NCBI RefSeq assembly: GCF_010020825.1
Contig: NZ_JAACJE010000001.1
Coordinates: forward strand, 248,001-312,000
Length of the DNA stretch: 64,000 nt
Reading direction: 5' to 3'
From: Acidovorax sp. 210-6
GTDB lineage: Bacteria; Pseudomonadota; Gammaproteobacteria; Burkholderiales; Burkholderiaceae_C
In this document: positions 1 through 8,264 of the stretch, one piece after another
Numbering within the stretch: position 1 is the first letter of the stretch
Layout: every line of letters begins with the position of its first letter
Translations under genes and position numbers: made by a program
Notes under the pieces: model-generated
What the model was told of the DNA's origin: nothing
Database searches by the model: none
The model's input: only the letters and a program-made list of their open reading frames with translations

Positions 1-91
1 AGGTTATCGGCACAAACGCATCGCAGCGGTACAAACGGCACCCTTGATGCACCACCGGCGGTGCAGCCCCGCGAATCCTGGAGATCTACCC

Positions 92-1453
92 ATGCACACC
101 CATTCCGCCCCCGCAGCGTCCACCTTGAAGCTGCCTTTTTACCGGCAGCTGTACTTTCAGGTGGTACTGGCCATTGTCCTGGGCGTCTTGCTGGGCCATT
201 TTGAGCCTGCCTACGGCGAGGCGCTCAAGCCTCTGGGCGATGCCTTCATCAAGCTGGTGAAGATGATCATCGCCCCGGTGATCTTCCTGACCATTGTGAC
301 CGGCATTGCAGGCATGTCGCAGTTGAGCACCGTGGGCCGTGTGTTTGGCAAGGCCATGGCGTATTTCCTGTTCTTCTCCACGCTGGCATTGGTGGTGGGG
401 CTGGTGGTGGCCAACGTGGTGCAGCCCGGCGCGGGCATGAACATCAACCCGGCCGACCTGGACCAGACTGCCGTGAAGGGCTACGTGGCCAAGTCGCACG
501 AGATGACGCTGACCGGCTTTGCGTTGGACATCATTCCCAAGACGCTGGTCAGCCCCTTCGTGGGCGACAACATCCTGCAGGTGTTGCTGGTGGCGGTGCT
601 GTTCGGCATTGGCCTGGCCATGGTGGGTGAGCCGGGCCGCCCCGTGCTGAACTTTCTTGAAGCCCTGACCACCCCGGTGTTCAAGGTGGTGGGCCTGGTC
701 ATGAAGGCGGCGCCCCTGGGCGCGTTTGGTGCCATGGCCTTCACCATCGGCAAGTTCGGCCTGGGTTCGCTGGTCAACCTGGCGTGGCTCGTGGGCTCGT
801 TCTACATCACCTCGCTGCTGTTTGTGGTTGTCATCCTGGGCTTTGTCAGCCGCCTGTGCGGTTTCTCGGTGCTCAAGCTGTGTCGCTACCTCAAGGCCGA
901 GCTGATGCTGGTGCTGGGCACCTCGTCGTCGGAGTCGGCCCTGCCTTCGCTGATGGAGAAGATGGAAAAGGCCGGTTGCAGCAAGTCGGTGGTGGGCCTG
1001 GTGGTCCCCACGGGCTATTCGTTCAACCTGGACGGCACCAACATCTACATGACGCTGGCGGCGTTGTTCATCGCCCAGGCCACCAATACCGAACTGACGC
1101 TGGGCCACCAGATCATGTTGCTGCTGGTGGCGATGCTGTCGTCCAAGGGCGCTGCGGGCGTGACGGGCGCGGGCTTCATCACCCTCGCTGCCACCCTGGC
1201 CGTGGTGCCCGAAGTGCCGGTGGCCGGCATGGCGCTGATTCTGGGCGTGGACCGCTTCATGAGCGAATGCCGTTCGCTGACCAATTTCATCGGCAATGCG
1301 GTCGCCACGGTGGTGGTTTCGCGCTGGGAAAACGCGCTGGACCCTGCGTGCCTGGAAGCTGCGCTCAACGGCCACCTGTCGCCCGTGCCCGCAGTGGCCG
1401 AGGCTGCCCCTGCCGAAGTACCCGCAGTCGCCGCAGCTCGCGCGGCGGTCTGA
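92..1453 (+). CDS. dctA: C4-dicarboxylate:cation symporter DctA
   Basis: The protein (453 aa) is an inner-membrane secondary transporter of the DAACS family that imports succinate, fumarate, malate and related acids with H+ or Na+. The N-terminal helices ([17 protein letters not shown]), the [11 protein letters not shown] helix and the conserved C-terminal half, with the serine-rich [11 protein letters not shown] loop, the [12 protein letters not shown] helix and [12 protein letters not shown], are typical, and the length matches the family. The open frame extends upstream to position 44, but ATG 92 is preferred because GGAG lies about 9 bases before it and known DctA proteins begin close to this point. 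No dctBD regulators are adjacent. The alanine/proline-rich tail is unremarkable. Confidence 0.93.
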   Translation: MHTHSAPAASTLKLPFYRQLYFQVVLAIVLGVLLGHFEPAYGEALKPLGDAFIKLVKMIIAPVIFLTIVTGIAGMSQLSTVGRVFGKAMAYFLFFSTLALVVGLVVANVVQPGAGMNINPADLDQTAVKGYVAKSHEMTLTGFALDIIPKTLVSPFVGDNILQVLLVAVLFGIGLAMVGEPGRPVLNFLEALTTPVFKVVGLVMKAAPLGAFGAMAFTIGKFGLGSLVNLAWLVGSFYITSLLFVVVILGFVSRLCGFSVLKLCRYLKAELMLVLGTSSSESALPSLMEKMEKAGCSKSVVGLVVPTGYSFNLDGTNIYMTLAALFIAQATNTELTLGHQIMLLLVAMLSSKGAAGVTGAGFITLAATLAVVPEVPVAGMALILGVDRFMSECRSLTNFIGNAVATVVVSRWENALDPACLEAALNGHLSPVPAVAEAAPAEVPAVAAARAAV

Positions 1454-1552
1454 TCCCCTGGCCGCCCAGGCTCTCATGGGCGGCCAAGACCTTCGGGTCT
1501 GCGCCGCAGTGCGGTGTTGCGGCACCGTGGAATTCCTCAGGATTTGTAGAGC

Positions 1553-1613
1553 AAAATGCTATACAAATCATAGCTACTGGCGCTTGTTGTACAGGCGCTG
1601 GATGCTGATTTTT
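1553..1613. repeat. Family-1 short palindromic repeat, copy A (intergenic)
   Basis: About 60 bp built of two imperfect inverted pairs: GCTAT...ATAGC, followed by GGCGCTTG...CAGGCGCT, ending in a T-rich stretch. Related copies lie at 33631 (intergenic) and, more diverged, inside rpoN (8495) and rlmL (59522). I recall this pattern as a dispersed repeat of comamonad genomes. It sits between dctA and the LysR gene. Confidence 0.6.
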
Positions 1614-1674
1614 CTTGAAAAATCTGGCCATCGGCAGCGTGGGGGCTCCACGGCGTGGGGGCGCACTTTGTCCC

Positions 1675-1680
1675 GATAAT
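1675..1680 (+). promoter_or_regulatory. Possible -10 box for a leaderless LysR mRNA
   Basis: GATAAT ends 8 bases before ATG 1689, and the bases between are almost all C, with no Shine-Dalgarno sequence. A start point at the usual distance would fall at or next to the ATG. No convincing -35 box is visible. Confidence 0.3.
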
Positions 1681-1688
1681 TCCCCCCC

Positions 1689-2645
1689 ATGGACAAGCTC
1701 AAGGCCTTCGAGTCTTTCGTGTCGGTGGCCACGCGCGGCAGCCTGACGGCAGCGGCGCGCGCCGAGGGCGTGGCGCCCGCCATCATGGGGCGGCGGCTCG
1801 ATGCGCTGGAGGAGCACCTGGGCGTCAAGCTCCTGGTGCGCACCACGCGGCGCATCAGCCTCACGCACGAAGGCGCCGCCTTCCTCGAAGACTGCCAGCG
1901 CCTGCTGGCCGACGTGGCCAACGCCGAGGCCAGCGTGTCGGCCGGGGGCGTGCGGGCCAACGGCCATTTGCGCGTCACGGCCCCGGCAGGCTTTGGGCGC
2001 CGCCATGTGGCGCCCCTGGTGCCCCGGTTCCTGGCCGAGCAGCCTGCGGTGACGCTCTCGCTCAATCTCAGCGACCGTGTGGTGGACCTGGCAGCCGAGG
2101 GCTTTGACTGCGCCGTGCGCGTGGGCGACCTGCCCGACTCGTCGCTGGTGAGCGTGCGCGTGGCCGACAACCGGCGCCTGTGCGTGGCCACGCCCGAATA
2201 CCTGCAGCGCAACGGCACGCCGCGCCACCCCAGCGAACTGGTGCAGCACGATTGCCTGACGCTGTCCAGCGAAGCCTCGCAGACCCGGGGCTGGGCGTTT
2301 CGCATGCCCACGTCGGCGGGCGGCTCCGAGGTCGTGCACCTCAAGCCCGCAGGCCCCATGGATTGTTCGGATGGCCAGGTGCTGTACGACTGGTGCCTGG
2401 CGGGCCATGGCATCGCCTGGCGCAGCACCTGGGAGGTGGAGGGCGACATCGCCGCCGGTCGGCTGGTGGCGGTGCTGGAGGATTTCGCCGCGCCGCCCAA
2501 TGGCATTTACGTGCTGTTCCCGCAGCGCAAGCATCTGCCGCTGCGGGTGCGCCTGTGGATTGATTTTCTGCGCCACCATTTCGCCCAACCGGCGTTCTGG
2601 TCGCGGTCTGCCGCCGCCGCAGACCCGTCAGCGCCACCTCATTGA
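1689..2645 (+). CDS. LysR-family transcriptional regulator
   Basis: The 318-aa protein has the LysR layout: an N-terminal winged helix-turn-helix (about residues 1-60, with FVSVATRGSLTAAARAEGV and the wing LGVKLLVRTTRRISLTHEG), followed by a periplasmic-binding-protein-like effector domain (about 90-295). It most resembles the large group of betaproteobacterial LysR proteins lacking an assigned ligand. No Shine-Dalgarno sequence precedes ATG 1689. A -10-like GATAAT sits 8 bases upstream, so the message may be leaderless. The next gene starts 20 bases after the stop on the same strand, so the DUF2214 membrane protein may be co-transcribed. The target is unknown. Confidence 0.88.
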   Translation: MDKLKAFESFVSVATRGSLTAAARAEGVAPAIMGRRLDALEEHLGVKLLVRTTRRISLTHEGAAFLEDCQRLLADVANAEASVSAGGVRANGHLRVTAPAGFGRRHVAPLVPRFLAEQPAVTLSLNLSDRVVDLAAEGFDCAVRVGDLPDSSLVSVRVADNRRLCVATPEYLQRNGTPRHPSELVQHDCLTLSSEASQTRGWAFRMPTSAGGSEVVHLKPAGPMDCSDGQVLYDWCLAGHGIAWRSTWEVEGDIAAGRLVAVLEDFAAPPNGIYVLFPQRKHLPLRVRLWIDFLRHHFAQPAFWSRSAAAADPSAPPH

Positions 2646-2665
2646 AACCCCAAGGATCCCGTACC

Positions 2666-3121
2666 GTGATACTCGAAAGTCTGCTGGCCTACGCCCACAT
2701 CATGGCCTTTTTGATGCTGGCCACCTTCATGACCAGCGAAACCGCGCTGTGCCGTGCCGAGTGGGTGAACCCGGCCGTGGTCCGGCGCCTGGTGTGGGTC
2801 AATGTGCTGAGCCTGGTGTCGGGCGCCCTGGTGCTGCTCACCGGGCTGGCACGCACCTACTGGGGCGTCAAGGGCGTGGCCTGGTATTGGGCGCAGCCTT
2901 TGCTGCACACCAAGATCACCCTGCTGGTAGCCATGCTCGCGCTGCTGGTCCTGGCCGCGCGGCAATACCGTGCGTGGCGCCGTGAACTCGACGCCCAAGG
3001 CAGCCTGCCATCGCCCGAGGCCCTGCGGCGCACGCGCAAGCTGGTGATGTGGTCCGCGCACCTGATGGTGGTGGTGGCCCTGCTCGCTGTCTTTTTGGCG
3101 CGGGGCGTTGGCACGCGCTGA
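2666..3121 (+). CDS. DUF2214 family integral membrane protein
   Basis: A small (151 aa) inner-membrane protein with four predicted membrane helices (roughly residues 3-28, 42-65, 78-100 and 122-145) and few charged residues within them. It resembles the DUF2214 family, whose function is not known. The GTG at 2666 is chosen as start because AAGGA lies 9 bases upstream and translation then begins directly before the first helix; a TTG at 2642 would add eight unlikely residues. It follows the LysR gene closely and ends at a strong bidirectional terminator. Confidence 0.75.
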   Translation: MILESLLAYAHIMAFLMLATFMTSETALCRAEWVNPAVVRRLVWVNVLSLVSGALVLLTGLARTYWGVKGVAWYWAQPLLHTKITLLVAMLALLVLAARQYRAWRRELDAQGSLPSPEALRRTRKLVMWSAHLMVVVALLAVFLARGVGTR

Positions 3122-3137
3122 TGGGCCGATCCACAAG

Positions 3138-3167
3138 AAAGCCCCGTGGCAGAGCCAGCGGGGCTTT
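3138..3167. terminator. Bidirectional rho-independent terminator
   Basis: A perfect 9-bp stem (AAAGCCCCG / CGGGGCTTT) with a 12-base loop lies between the converging DUF2214 and psiF genes. The A and T runs on the stem allow it to work in both directions. Confidence 0.8.
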
Positions 3168-3187
3168 GTGACGCAGGGAGCAGAGTC

Positions 3188-3481
3188 TTACTTCTTCAGG
3201 CATTCGCTCATGAAGGCCTTGCGCTCGTCGCCCTTGAGGTCCTTGGCCTTGGCGTCGGCATTGCAGGTCTTCATCTTGTCCTGCTGTGTAGCGGGTTTGT
3301 TGCTGAGGCATTCCTTCATGAAGGCCTTGCGCTCGTCGCCCTTGAGGTCTTTGGTCTTGGCGTCTGCGTTGCAGGTGGCCATCTTGGTCTGTTGCTTGGT
3401 GGGGGCTTTCTCTTCGGCGGCGTGGGCGCTGCCCAGGGCCAGGGACAGGGCCAGTGCACTGAACGTAACAAGCTGCTTCAT
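3188..3481 (-). CDS. psiF: PsiF-repeat periplasmic protein
   Basis: A 97-aa secreted protein with a Sec signal peptide of about 20 residues (MKQLVTFSALALSLALGSAHA) followed by two copies of the PsiF repeat, each with the pattern K-M-x-TCNADAK-x-KDLKGDERKAFM-x-ECL. PsiF family proteins are phosphate-starvation-inducible in enterobacteria; the biochemical role is unknown. ATG 3481 is preceded by GGAGAAACC, so the longer open frame upstream is not used. The two repeat units are nearly identical at DNA level, which suggests recent duplication or gene conversion. It converges on the terminator shared with the DUF2214 gene. Confidence 0.85.
   Translation of the reverse strand: MKQLVTFSALALSLALGSAHAAEEKAPTKQQTKMATCNADAKTKDLKGDERKAFMKECLSNKPATQQDKMKTCNADAKAKDLKGDERKAFMSECLKK
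3200..3386. repeat. In-gene tandem duplication of the PsiF unit
   Basis: Two copies with a period of 108 bp (36 codons). The core beginning at 3208 and 3316 is identical for more than 30 consecutive bases and diverges only at scattered positions elsewhere. Confidence 0.8.
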
Positions 3482-3582
3482 GGTTTCTCCAGGGTGGTGA
3501 AAAGGCTGGTGAAATTCCAACACACAAGCGCTCTGCGCACAACGCATGGCGAGGCGGGCGTGGGCTGGGCGCCACGGCCCCG

Positions 3583-3588
3583 TAAAAT
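3583..3588 (+). promoter_or_regulatory. Possible -10 box for a leaderless argS mRNA
   Basis: TAAAAT ends 6 bases before ATG 3595. There is no Shine-Dalgarno sequence, so a transcript would start at or within a base or two of the start codon. The -35 region is weak. Confidence 0.4.
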
Positions 3589-3594
3589 CCCGCG

Positions 3595-5292
3595 ATGCTT
3601 TCCGTCAAGACCGAATTGCTCGCCGCCCTGGCGGCCGAGCTGGAACAACTTTCCCCCGGCGCAGGCGCCAAGGCGGCGTTCGAGTCGCCCAAGGTCGCCG
3701 CGCATGGCGACTTTGCCTGCACTGCGGCCATGCAACTGGCCAAGCCGCTCAAGCTCAACCCCCGTGCGCTGGGCGAACAGCTCAAGGCCGCGCTGGAGGC
3801 CACACCCGCCTACCAGCGCTGGGTGGACGCCATCGAGATCGCCGGCCCTGGGTTCCTGAACATCCGCCTCAAGCCTGCTGCCAAGCAGGAGGTGGTGCGT
3901 GAGGTGCTGGCCGCTGGCGATGGTTACGGCTGCCAGCCTGCGCGCGGTGAGCGCGTGCTGGTGGAATTCGTCTCCGCCAACCCCACGGGCCCGCTGCACG
4001 TGGGCCATGGCCGCCAGGCCGCCATTGGCGACGCCATCAGCAACCTGTTCGCCACGCAGGGCTGGAGCGTGCACCGCGAGTTCTATTACAACGACGCAGG
4101 CGTGCAGATCGACACCCTCACCAAGAGCACGCAACTGCGCGCCAAGGGCTTCAAGCCCGGCGACGACTGCTGGCCCACCGACAGCGACAACCCGCTGGCC
4201 AAGAACTTCTACAACGGCGACTACATCGCCGACATCGCCGAGGCCTTCAAGGCCAAGGCCACCGTGAAGGCCGACGACCGCGAGTTCACCGCCAATGGCG
4301 ATGTGGAGGACTACGACAACATCCGTCAGTTTGCCGTGGCCTACCTGCGCAACGAGCAGGACAAGGACCTGCAGGCCTTCAATCTGCACTTCGACGAGTA
4401 CTACCTGGAGTCCAGCCTGTACACCAGCGGCCGCGTCGAGGCCACGGTGAACAAGCTGGTGGCCAACGGCAAGACCTACGAGCAGGACGGCGCCCTGTGG
4501 CTCAAGAGCACGGACTATGGCGACGACAAGGACCGCGTCATGCGCAAGCAGGACGGCACGTACACCTACTTCGTGCCCGACGTGGCCTACCACATCGCCA
4601 AGTGGGAGCGCGGCTTTACCAAGGTCGTCAACATCCAGGGCACGGACCACCACGGCACCATTGCCCGCGTGCGCGCGGGCCTGCAGGCGGCCGACGTGGG
4701 CATCCCGCAGGGCTACCCCGACTATGTGCTGCACACCATGGTGCGCGTGGTCAAGGGCGGCGAAGAGGTCAAGATCAGCAAGCGCGCGGGCAGCTACGTC
4801 ACGCTGCGCGACCTGATCGAGTGGACCAGCAAGGACGCGGTGCGCTTCTTCCTGCTCAGCCGCAAGCCCGACACCGAGTACACCTTTGACGTGGACCTGG
4901 CCGTGGCGCAGAACAACGACAACCCCGTGTACTACGTGCAGTACGCGCATGCGCGCATCTGCTCGGTGCTCACGGCCTGGGGTGGCGACGTGGCCGGTCT
5001 GCAGGGCGCGGACCTGTCGGCGCTCGACGGCCCGCAGGCCCAGGCGCTGATGCTGCAACTGGCCAAGTACCCGGCCATGCTCACGGCCGCCACCGAGGGC
5101 GAGGCGCCGCACGACGTGACTTTCTACCTGCGTGACCTGGCGGCCAGCTACCACAGCTACTACGACGCCGAGCGCATCCTGGTGGACGACGAAACCGTCA
5201 AGCGCGCGCGCCTGGCGCTCATCGCAGCCACCGCGCAGGTATTGCACAATGGACTGGCGGTGCTGGGCGTATCGGCCCCCCGCAGAATGTGA
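3595..5292 (+). CDS. argS: Arginyl-tRNA synthetase
   Basis: This cytoplasmic class I aminoacyl-tRNA synthetase (565 aa) charges tRNA-Arg. The N-terminal Add-1 domain (about 1-110) is followed by the catalytic core with the HIGH-type motif in [13 protein letters not shown] (about residue 130), then the KMSKS-type motif as KISKRAG (about residue 395), and the DALR anticodon-binding domain at the C-terminus. Length and motif order match bacterial ArgS. There is no ribosome-binding site before ATG 3595 and a -10-like TAAAAT is 6 bases away, so leaderless initiation is likely. The SPOR gene follows 14 bases later. Confidence 0.97.
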   Translation: MLSVKTELLAALAAELEQLSPGAGAKAAFESPKVAAHGDFACTAAMQLAKPLKLNPRALGEQLKAALEATPAYQRWVDAIEIAGPGFLNIRLKPAAKQEVVREVLAAGDGYGCQPARGERVLVEFVSANPTGPLHVGHGRQAAIGDAISNLFATQGWSVHREFYYNDAGVQIDTLTKSTQLRAKGFKPGDDCWPTDSDNPLAKNFYNGDYIADIAEAFKAKATVKADDREFTANGDVEDYDNIRQFAVAYLRNEQDKDLQAFNLHFDEYYLESSLYTSGRVEATVNKLVANGKTYEQDGALWLKSTDYGDDKDRVMRKQDGTYTYFVPDVAYHIAKWERGFTKVVNIQGTDHHGTIARVRAGLQAADVGIPQGYPDYVLHTMVRVVKGGEEVKISKRAGSYVTLRDLIEWTSKDAVRFFLLSRKPDTEYTFDVDLAVAQNNDNPVYYVQYAHARICSVLTAWGGDVAGLQGADLSALDGPQAQALMLQLAKYPAMLTAATEGEAPHDVTFYLRDLAASYHSYYDAERILVDDETVKRARLALIAATAQVLHNGLAVLGVSAPRRM

Positions 5293-5306
5293 GTGGTAAC
5301 TGACTT

Positions 5307-5939
5307 ATGAAATCCCAACACCGGGGCGGAACCATTGTCGGCTTCATCGTCGGCCTGATCGTGGGCCTGGGCGCTGCCCTGGCGGTGGCCGTGTACGTGA
5401 CCAAGGTGCCCGTGCCCTTCATGAACAAGGGCGCGGTGCGCAACGGCGACAACGACGAGGCCGAGGCGCGCAAGAACCGCGACTGGAATGTCAACGCCCC
5501 CCTGGCCGGCAAGACGCCTGCCAAGGTGACCGCGCCGCCCGCTTCGGCTGCGGCCTCCGGTGCTGTGGGGGCGGCGCCCGATGCGCGGCAGGCTGCCGCT
5601 TCTGCCGCCAAGCCCGCCGCCAGCAAAGCCGAGGGCAAGCCCGGTGCCGATCCGCTGGGGGATCTGGCCAGCGCCCGCGCGGCTGCCGCCGGGCAGGTGG
5701 ATCCCTTTGATTACTACGTGCAGGCAGGTGCTTTCCGCAACCAGCAGGACGCCGATGCACAGCGTGCCAAACTGGCCATGCTGGGCTGGGAGGCGCGTGT
5801 GAGTGAACGCGAGCAGAATGGCCGCAATGTGTACCGCGTGCGCATCGGGCCGTTTGCCAAGCGCGACGATGCCGATCAGCTCAAGGAAAAACTGGCGGGC
5901 GCGGGGGTCGAGTCGGCCCTGGTGCGGGTGCAGCGCTGA
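5307..5939 (+). CDS. SPOR-domain membrane protein (FtsN-like)
   Basis: A 210-aa single-pass protein: a short cytoplasmic N-terminus, one glycine-rich membrane helix (about residues 9-30, GGTIVGFIVGLIVGLGAALAV), an alanine/lysine-rich periplasmic linker (about 50-130) and a C-terminal SPOR domain (about 135-210, starting YYVQAGAFRN). SPOR domains bind denuded septal peptidoglycan, so the protein probably acts at the division site, in the manner of FtsN. It lies between argS and dsbA, 14 bases after argS, in an apparent operon. Confidence 0.85.
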   Translation: MKSQHRGGTIVGFIVGLIVGLGAALAVAVYVTKVPVPFMNKGAVRNGDNDEAEARKNRDWNVNAPLAGKTPAKVTAPPASAAASGAVGAAPDARQAAASAAKPAASKAEGKPGADPLGDLASARAAAAGQVDPFDYYVQAGAFRNQQDADAQRAKLAMLGWEARVSEREQNGRNVYRVRIGPFAKRDDADQLKEKLAGAGVESALVRVQR

Positions 5940-5987
5940 ACTTTTGCCTGCCCCCTTGCTCCCACCCCCACCTGTCATTGGAGAACC

Positions 5988-6641
5988 ATGGATATGAAAC
6001 GACGCAGCTTCACCCTTTCTGCCGCATCGGCACTGGCCGCTTCCAGCCTGGCCTTGCCCGTGTGGGCCCAGGCCCAGCCGAAGGAAGGCAAGGACTACAC
6101 CCGCCTGGGCAAGCCCGTGGCCACCGACGCGCCCGCAGGCAAGGTCGAGGTGATCGAGTTCTTCTGGTACAACTGCGGCCACTGCAACACCTTTGAGCCG
6201 GTGTTCGAGTCCTGGGCCAAGGGTGCCGAGGCCAAGGGCGTGGTCGCGCGCCGTGTGCCCGTGGCATTCAATGCCAGCTTTGTACCGCAGCAAAAGCTCT
6301 TCTATGCGCTGCAGGGCATGGGCAAGGTGGCGGAGATCCATCCGCGCGTGTTCCGTGCCATTCACGTCGAGAAAATCAATCTCTCCAAGGAAGATGCCAT
6401 CATGGCCTGGATGGCCAAGCAGCCCGGCATCGACATGGCCAAGTTCAAGGAAATGTACGCTTCCTTCAACGTCGCCAGCCAGGCACAGCGGGCCGCGCAA
6501 TTGCAGGAGGCCTACGGGGTCGAAGGCACGCCGTCCATGGGCGTGGCGGGTCGGTTCTATACCGATGGCACCATGGCAGGCAGTCTGAATGCGGTGCTGC
6601 AGGTGGTGGACCACCTGGTGGCCGTGTCCCGCAAGGGCTGA
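5988..6641 (+). CDS. dsbA: Periplasmic thiol:disulfide oxidoreductase DsbA
   Basis: The 217-aa protein carries a signal peptide (about residues 1-28, KRRSFTLS... to AQA) and a thioredoxin-fold domain with inserted helical domain. The catalytic motif is C63-G-H-C66 in FFWYNCGHCNTF, and the cis-proline loop appears near the C-terminus as GVEGTPSMGV. DsbA oxidises cysteines in exported proteins and is re-oxidised by DsbB. GGAG lies about 5 bases before ATG 5988; ATG 5994 is an alternative. A 142-bp gap with a strong hairpin separates it from lptA. Confidence 0.94.
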   Translation: MDMKRRSFTLSAASALAASSLALPVWAQAQPKEGKDYTRLGKPVATDAPAGKVEVIEFFWYNCGHCNTFEPVFESWAKGAEAKGVVARRVPVAFNASFVPQQKLFYALQGMGKVAEIHPRVFRAIHVEKINLSKEDAIMAWMAKQPGIDMAKFKEMYASFNVASQAQRAAQLQEAYGVEGTPSMGVAGRFYTDGTMAGSLNAVLQVVDHLVAVSRKG

Positions 6642-6688
6642 CGCGCTACCCCCCCGGTTTCCAGCGCCGGATTCCGCGGGTTCTGCGT

Positions 6689-6707
6689 CCCGGCCCCACG
6701 GGCCGGG
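6689..6707. terminator. GC-rich hairpin downstream of dsbA
   Basis: A perfect 8-bp stem (CCCGGCCC / GGGCCGGG) with a 3-base loop, 48 bases after the dsbA stop. It lacks a T tract, so it may slow rather than end transcription. A -10-like TACAAT lies just after it and could serve lptA. Confidence 0.35.
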
Positions 6708-6783
6708 GCTACAATGCTTGCAAGATTCGTGCCCTGCACAATATTTGCATGCCCCTGCGCGGCATGTCTGACAGGAAAGCCGC

Positions 6784-7485
6784 ATGGACATTCGTTTTTT
6801 GACCCGCCCCGGCCGTACGACCACGGTACGGGCCCGGCGTGCATGGGCCGCAGCCCTGCTGATGGCTGCCGCCTTGGGCGGCTCCGTGCCTGCCCTGGCC
6901 GAAAAGGCCGATCGCAACAAGCCCATGAACATCGAGGCCGATGCGCTGCGCCACGACGACCTCAAGCAAACCAGCGTGTTCACCGGCCGGGTGGTCATGA
7001 CCAAGGGCAGCATAGTGCTGCGTGGTGCGCGCCTGGAAGTGCGCCAGGACGCCCAGGGCTTCCAGTTCGGTACCGTCAGCGCCGAGCCCGGGCAGCGCGC
7101 CTTTTTCCGCCAGCGGCGTGACGTGGCGCCGGGCGCTCCCGAGGAGTACATCGAGGGCGAGGGCGAAGTCATCGAATACGACGGCCGCAACGACGCAGTG
7201 CGTTTCGTGCGCCGCGCCGAACTGCGTCGCCTGCGCGGCACGGCGGTCAGCGATGAGATCACGGGCGCCGTCATCGTCTATAACAACCTGACCGACGTGT
7301 TCACCGTCGATGGCCAGAAGGCCGCGCCCAGCGCGGCAGGCGACGGCCCGGCACCGGGCGGGCGTGTGCGTGCCGTGCTCTCGCCCAAGGAGCCACCTGC
7401 CGGGGCCGCGTCGGCCCCGGTGCAGGAACCTGCCGACGCCAGCCCGGCCCTGCGGCCCAGCAGCACGCTGGGCGGCACGCGGTGA
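6784..7485 (+). CDS. lptA: Lipopolysaccharide transport periplasmic protein LptA
   Basis: LptA forms the periplasmic bridge that carries LPS from LptBFGC to LptDE. The 233-aa protein has a twin-arginine-rich signal peptide (about 1-39, ending VPALA-EK), then the OstA-like beta-jellyroll (about 40-170) starting [29 protein letters not shown], typical of LptA. The last 50 residues are a low-complexity proline/alanine tail. lptB follows with only 11 bases between, or overlapping if the GTG at 7482 is used. The usual upstream partner lptC is not in this window, although the lptA-lptB-rpoN order is conserved. Confidence 0.92.
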   Translation: MDIRFLTRPGRTTTVRARRAWAAALLMAAALGGSVPALAEKADRNKPMNIEADALRHDDLKQTSVFTGRVVMTKGSIVLRGARLEVRQDAQGFQFGTVSAEPGQRAFFRQRRDVAPGAPEEYIEGEGEVIEYDGRNDAVRFVRRAELRRLRGTAVSDEITGAVIVYNNLTDVFTVDGQKAAPSAAGDGPAPGGRVRAVLSPKEPPAGAASAPVQEPADASPALRPSSTLGGTR

Positions 7486-7496
7486 ACGGGGGCGGC

Positions 7497-8264
7497 ATGG
7501 AGCACAACGAACCCGCAGCGGCGAACAGCCGGCTGGAAGTGCTGCACCTGGCCAAGGCCTACGGCAGCCGCAAGGTGGTCAAGGATGTCTCGCTCACCGT
7601 GCAAAAGGGCGAGGTCGTCGGTCTGCTCGGCCCCAACGGTGCGGGCAAGACCACCTCGTTCTACATGATCGTCGGCCTGGTGCGCAGCGACGCCGGCGAC
7701 ATCCGCATCGACGGCCAGTCGGTTGCACACATGCCCATCCACCGGCGCTCGCGCCTGGGGCTGTCGTATCTGCCGCAGGAGGCGTCGATCTTTCGCAAGC
7801 TCAGCGTGCAAGAGAACGTGCGCGCCGTGCTGGAGCTCCAGCGCGACGCCCAGGGCCAACCACTCAGCAATGCGGTGATCGAGGAACGCCTCACGGCGCT
7901 GCTGCAGGAGCTGCGCGTGGATCACCTGCGCGAATCGCCCGCCATGGCCCTGTCGGGCGGAGAGCGGCGCCGCGTGGAGATCGCACGCGCCCTGGCCACG
8001 CAGCCGCGTTTCATTCTGTTGGACGAGCCCTTTGCCGGCATCGACCCGATCGCGGTGATCGAGATCCAGCGCATCATCGGCTTTCTCAAGGAGCGCGGCA
8101 TCGGCGTGCTCATCACCGACCACAACGTGCGCGAGACGCTGGGCATTTGTGACCACGCCTTCATCATCAGCGACGGGCATGTGCTGGCCCAGGGCACACC
8201 GTCCGAGATCGTGGACAACGCCGAGGTGCGCCGCGTGTACCTTGGCGAACACTTCAGGATGTGA
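7497..8264 (+). CDS. lptB: LPS export ABC transporter ATPase LptB
   Basis: LptB is the cytoplasmic ATPase that powers LPS extraction by LptFG. The protein (255 aa) has Walker A GPNGAGKT (about 45-52), the Q-loop with [16 protein letters not shown], the signature LSGGERRR, Walker [13 protein letters not shown] and the switch histidine in LITDHNVRE, all at usual spacings. ATG 7497 follows a G-rich stretch that can act as a ribosome-binding site; GTG 7482, overlapping the lptA stop, is an alternative. The stop overlaps the rpoN start (TGATG), which suggests translational coupling. Confidence 0.96.
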   Translation: MEHNEPAAANSRLEVLHLAKAYGSRKVVKDVSLTVQKGEVVGLLGPNGAGKTTSFYMIVGLVRSDAGDIRIDGQSVAHMPIHRRSRLGLSYLPQEASIFRKLSVQENVRAVLELQRDAQGQPLSNAVIEERLTALLQELRVDHLRESPAMALSGGERRRVEIARALATQPRFILLDEPFAGIDPIAVIEIQRIIGFLKERGIGVLITDHNVRETLGICDHAFIISDGHVLAQGTPSEIVDNAEVRRVYLGEHFRM

